Shown: positions 6,711-8,909 of the stretch, one piece after another | Layout of the letters: the number at the start of each line of letters is the position of its first letter | Numbering within the stretch: the stretch's first letter is position 1 | Source of the DNA: Clostridia bacterium | GTDB taxonomy: Bacteria > Bacillota > Clostridia > Oscillospirales > QAMX01 | Assembly: GCA_017556885.1 (NCBI GenBank) | Contig: JAFYLV010000170.1 | Span: forward strand, 1-8,909 | Direction: 5' to 3' | DNA: 8,909 nucleotides | Position numbers and translations under genes: made by a program | Notes under the pieces: generated by a model | Databases searched by the model: none | Told to the model about the DNA's origin: nothing | What the model saw: the letters and a program-made list of their open reading frames with translations, nothing else

Positions 6711-8336
6711 ATGAAAAAGAAACTCATCCCCGAACTGATCCCGGCACTCAAGGGATATAACGGGAAAAAATTCGCAAACGATCTGGTGGCCGGTATCATC
6801 GTTGCCATCATCGCACTGCCCCTGTCCATCGCGCTGGCGCTGGCCTCCGGTGTCGGACCGGAAAAAGGCCTGTACACCGCAATCGTGGCCGGTTTCGTCA
6901 TCTCTGCCCTCGGCGGAAGCCGCGTGCAGATCGCCGGACCCACGGCGGCCTTTGCCACCATCGTTGCCGGCATCGTCGCAAAGCAAGGCATCGACGGTCT
7001 GGTCTGGGCCACCATCATGGCAGGTATCCTGCTGGTGTTGATGGGCATCCTCCGTCTCGGCAGCCTCATCCGTTTCGTGCCCTACACTATCACCACGGGC
7101 TTTACCTCCGGTATCGCCGTCACCATTTTCATCGGACAGATCAAGGATTTCCTGGGGCTGACCTTTACCGGATCCCCGGTGGAGACCATGGAAAAGGTGG
7201 AAGCCATTGCCCATTCCATCACCACCTTCAATTGGCAGGCGCTGGTCGTCGGTGCGGTGGCGCTGGCCATTCTGATCCTTTTCCCGAAGGTCACAAAGAA
7301 GATCCCGCCTTCTCTCATTGCGGTTATTGTTTGTGCGCTGATGGTCAAGTTCCTTGCTATGGATGTCAACACCATCGGCTCTCTCTACGAGATCTCGGCG
7401 GCGGCACCTGTGCCCGCCCTGCCTGCCTTTGATACGGCAAAGATCACGGCCGTGATTCCCGATGCGATTACCATTGCCATGCTTGCGGCGGTGGAAAGCC
7501 TGCTGTCCTGCGTGGTGGCCGACGGTATGATTGGTGCTCGCCACAATTCCAATATGGAGCTTGTGGCACAGGGTGCGGGCAACATCTGCTCCGCTCTCTT
7601 TGGCGGTATTCCCGCCACCGGTGCCATTGCCCGTACGGCGGCAAATATCAAAAACGGCGGCCGCACCCCCATTGCCGGTATGATCCATGCGGTTGTTCTG
7701 CTGGGTGTTCTGGTGGTGCTGATGCCCCTTGCACAGTATATTCCCATGCCCGCCATTGCGGCCATCCTCTTCATGGTGGCCTACAACATGAGCGAGTGGC
7801 GTGAATTTGTTGGCCTCGTTAAGAAGGCACCCAAGACGGATATCCTGGTGCTTGTCGTCACCTTTGTGCTGACGGTGGTCTTTGATCTGGTGGTTGCCAT
7901 CTGCGTCGGCATCGTGCTTGCGGTGATTCTCTTTATGAAGCGTATGAGCGATGCTACAGACGTGTACCCCTGGACCGCCGCCGACGGAGATTCCGCTCTG
8001 CTTGAGATCCCCGAGGGGGTCATGGTTTATGAGATCACTGGCCCCATCTTCTTCGGTGTTGCCACCAAGGTGACCGATGTGATCGCCGCCTCTTCCGAGC
8101 GGGTGGTGGTGCTGCGGATGCGCAGCGTGCCCGAGATCGATGCCACGGGTCTGCACAGTCTGGAAAATATCCTGGCCCATTGCCACCGCAATGGGCAGAA
8201 GCTGGTGCTTTCCCACGTCAACGACCAGCCCATGAAGGCTCTGCGCGCCGCGGGCCTTGTAGAAGAGATCGGCGAGGAGAATCTTCGTCCGAACATCGGC
8301 GATGCCCTTGCCTACGCCGCTGAGCTTGCAAAATAA
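6711..8336 (+). CDS. SulP family inorganic anion transporter with STAS domain
   Basis: The 541-residue membrane protein belongs to the SulP/SLC26 family (Sulfate_transp plus STAS), which moves sulfate, bicarbonate or other anions by proton or sodium symport or exchange. Residues about 20-420 are a series of hydrophobic helices with the family signature GLYTAIVAGFVISALGG followed by SRVQIAGPTAAF (53-81). Residues about 425-541 form a cytoplasmic STAS domain, with EIDATGLHSL (475-484) matching the conserved loop that in anti-sigma antagonists holds the regulatory Ser/Thr; here that residue is Thr479. The substrate cannot be read from the sequence: no sulfate-assimilation or carbon-concentrating gene is adjacent. 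The start at 6711 has GGGAG eight bases upstream and lies just after a good promoter; a longer in-frame start at 6633 would include the promoter and is rejected. The gene is monocistronic, with a terminator after it. Confidence 0.95.
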   Translation: MKKKLIPELIPALKGYNGKKFANDLVAGIIVAIIALPLSIALALASGVGPEKGLYTAIVAGFVISALGGSRVQIAGPTAAFATIVAGIVAKQGIDGLVWATIMAGILLVLMGILRLGSLIRFVPYTITTGFTSGIAVTIFIGQIKDFLGLTFTGSPVETMEKVEAIAHSITTFNWQALVVGAVALAILILFPKVTKKIPPSLIAVIVCALMVKFLAMDVNTIGSLYEISAAAPVPALPAFDTAKITAVIPDAITIAMLAAVESLLSCVVADGMIGARHNSNMELVAQGAGNICSALFGGIPATGAIARTAANIKNGGRTPIAGMIHAVVLLGVLVVLMPLAQYIPMPAIAAILFMVAYNMSEWREFVGLVKKAPKTDILVLVVTFVLTVVFDLVVAICVGIVLAVILFMKRMSDATDVYPWTAADGDSALLEIPEGVMVYEITGPIFFGVATKVTDVIAASSERVVVLRMRSVPEIDATGLHSLENILAHCHRNGQKLVLSHVNDQPMKALRAAGLVEEIGEENLRPNIGDALAYAAELAK

Positions 8337-8350
8337 AAACAGATGCGTCG

Positions 8351-8396
8351 AAAGTGGATTTCCGAACCGAAAGGATGGGAAATCCACTTTTTCTTT
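8351..8396 (+). terminator. Rho-independent terminator after the SulP gene
   Basis: AAAGTGGATTTCC (8351-8363) pairs perfectly with GGAAATCCACTTT (8378-8390) around a 14-base loop, and a T-rich tail (TTTTTCTTT, 8388-8396) follows. It begins 14 bases after the stop codon. Confidence 0.87.
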
Positions 8397-8419
8397 GCCG
8401 TTTGGAATGGGAATCTGCA

Positions 8420-8448
8420 TTGCCTTCTGCGAGGGAGAATGCTATAAT
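8420..8448 (+). promoter_or_regulatory. Extended -10 promoter for the anchored protein gene
   Basis: TTGCCT (8420-8425) and TATAAT (8443-8448) are 17 bases apart, and TGC directly precedes the -10 box, giving an extended -10 element. Transcription would start near 8455, about 25 bases before the ATG at 8480, with AAGGTGGGG just upstream of the start codon as ribosome site. Confidence 0.8.
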
Positions 8449-8479
8449 AAACGAAATGCTGCGAAAGAAGGTGGGGTAA

Positions 8480-8909
8480 ATGAATAAATCCGCAAAAGCA
8501 TATTTATGGATTATGGCGGTGCTGATCGTGCTTGTGGTGATAACCAACAGCGACCGGTGGAATAACTCCGGTGAGGATCCCGGCGAATATTCCGAATCTG
8601 TGACTGTGACGGCGACACCGGCTCCGACACTGCCTCCAGCCACCCCGACAAAGAAACCGGTTGTGGTAACGGCAACGCCTCGTCCGGCTACCCCGACACC
8701 CCGCCCCGCAACACCGACTCCGCAGCCGGCGGTCAATCTTTTTGAAGGATATTCCATACCGCAGTACCGCACCCGATATACCGCCCTGAATTCCGTAGAG
8801 CAGCACATTTACCGCGAGATCCGTGCGACTGCCATGCGGGACGGAAACACTTTCGTGATCCGGAACGTGCAGTATAAAACCTATGCCGACAGCATCGGCC
8901 GTGCCATGG
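8480..8909 (+). CDS. Membrane-anchored extracytoplasmic protein with Thr/Pro-rich stalk (3' end outside window)
   Basis: The frame is open to the right edge, giving the first 143 residues. Residues 8-23 (LWIMAVLIVLVVIT) form a single hydrophobic helix after a short lysine-containing start, with no lipobox cysteine, so it is most likely an uncleaved signal anchor or signal peptide. Residues 41-84 are a Thr/Pro/Ala/Val-rich, low-complexity linker with the unit RPATPTP twice in tandem and VTATP twice. From residue 85 a folded domain begins (YSIPQYRTRYTALNSVEQHIYREI and on); its spacing of a Tyr-rich helix resembles the region in front of transglutaminase-like domains in secreted Firmicutes proteins, but too little is visible to be sure. 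The gene has its own promoter and no partner in the window. Function is unknown. Confidence 0.85.
   Translation, partial: MNKSAKAYLWIMAVLIVLVVITNSDRWNNSGEDPGEYSESVTVTATPAPTLPPATPTKKPVVVTATPRPATPTPRPATPTPQPAVNLFEGYSIPQYRTRYTALNSVEQHIYREIRATAMRDGNTFVIRNVQYKTYADSIGRAM
8600..8731 (+). repeat. Low-complexity Thr/Pro coding tract with a tandem 21-base unit
   Basis: The tract encodes residues 41-84 of the anchored protein. Within it two adjacent 21-base units (8681-8701 and 8702-8722) both encode RPATPTP, with several synonymous differences between them, so the peptide rather than the DNA is conserved. Such tracts usually span the cell wall as flexible stalks. Confidence 0.7.

Noticed and set aside
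6624..8420. 598-residue open frame on the minus strand opposite the SulP gene
   Set aside because: Its His/Gly/Asp-rich composition is the antisense image of hydrophobic membrane helices, and it runs through the promoter and terminator of the real gene.

Overview
The window is an ordinary chromosomal stretch that looks like a GC-rich member of Clostridia (Firmicutes), possibly a gut Oscillospirales-type organism. The reasons are the order DUF177/YceD – rpmF and the cluster DUF512 – der – plsY, which is typical of Clostridia, together with strong AGGAGG-type ribosome binding sites and consensus sigma-A-type promoters. The genus cannot be told from the sequence.

Layout. Positions 1-2239 (minus strand) hold one long open frame that runs off the left edge. 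It is a sugar-1-phosphate nucleotidyltransferase fused to a left-handed beta-helix and a degenerate phosphomannomutase-like half. A 177-bp divergent spacer (2240-2416) carries a perfect TTGACA-17-TATAAT promoter for the rightward genes. The DUF177/YceD gene (2417-2947) and rpmF (2952-3146) follow as a short operon closed by a strong terminator. Only about 20 bases later comes a second set of rightward genes: a PDZ/radical-SAM-like DUF512 protein (3226-4539), the ribosome-assembly GTPase Der (4558-5895) and the acyltransferase PlsY (5915-6544), ending in a 32-bp perfect palindrome that acts as a terminator. A SulP-family anion transporter with a STAS domain (6711-8336) has its own promoter and terminator. 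At the right edge a membrane-anchored extracytoplasmic protein with a Thr/Pro-rich stalk (from 8480) starts from its own extended -10 promoter and is cut by the window end.

How the genes fit together. YceD, L32 and Der all concern the large ribosomal subunit, and PlsY starts phospholipid synthesis, so the middle of the window is a growth-linked housekeeping block. The fused nucleotidyltransferase probably supplies an activated sugar for the cell surface. The SulP transporter and the anchored protein are stand-alone units. I saw no mobile element, CRISPR array, RNA gene or defence system. The items most worth a second look are the uncharacterised DUF512 enzyme with the terminator directly in front of it, the degenerate mutase half of the first gene, and the truncated stalked surface protein.
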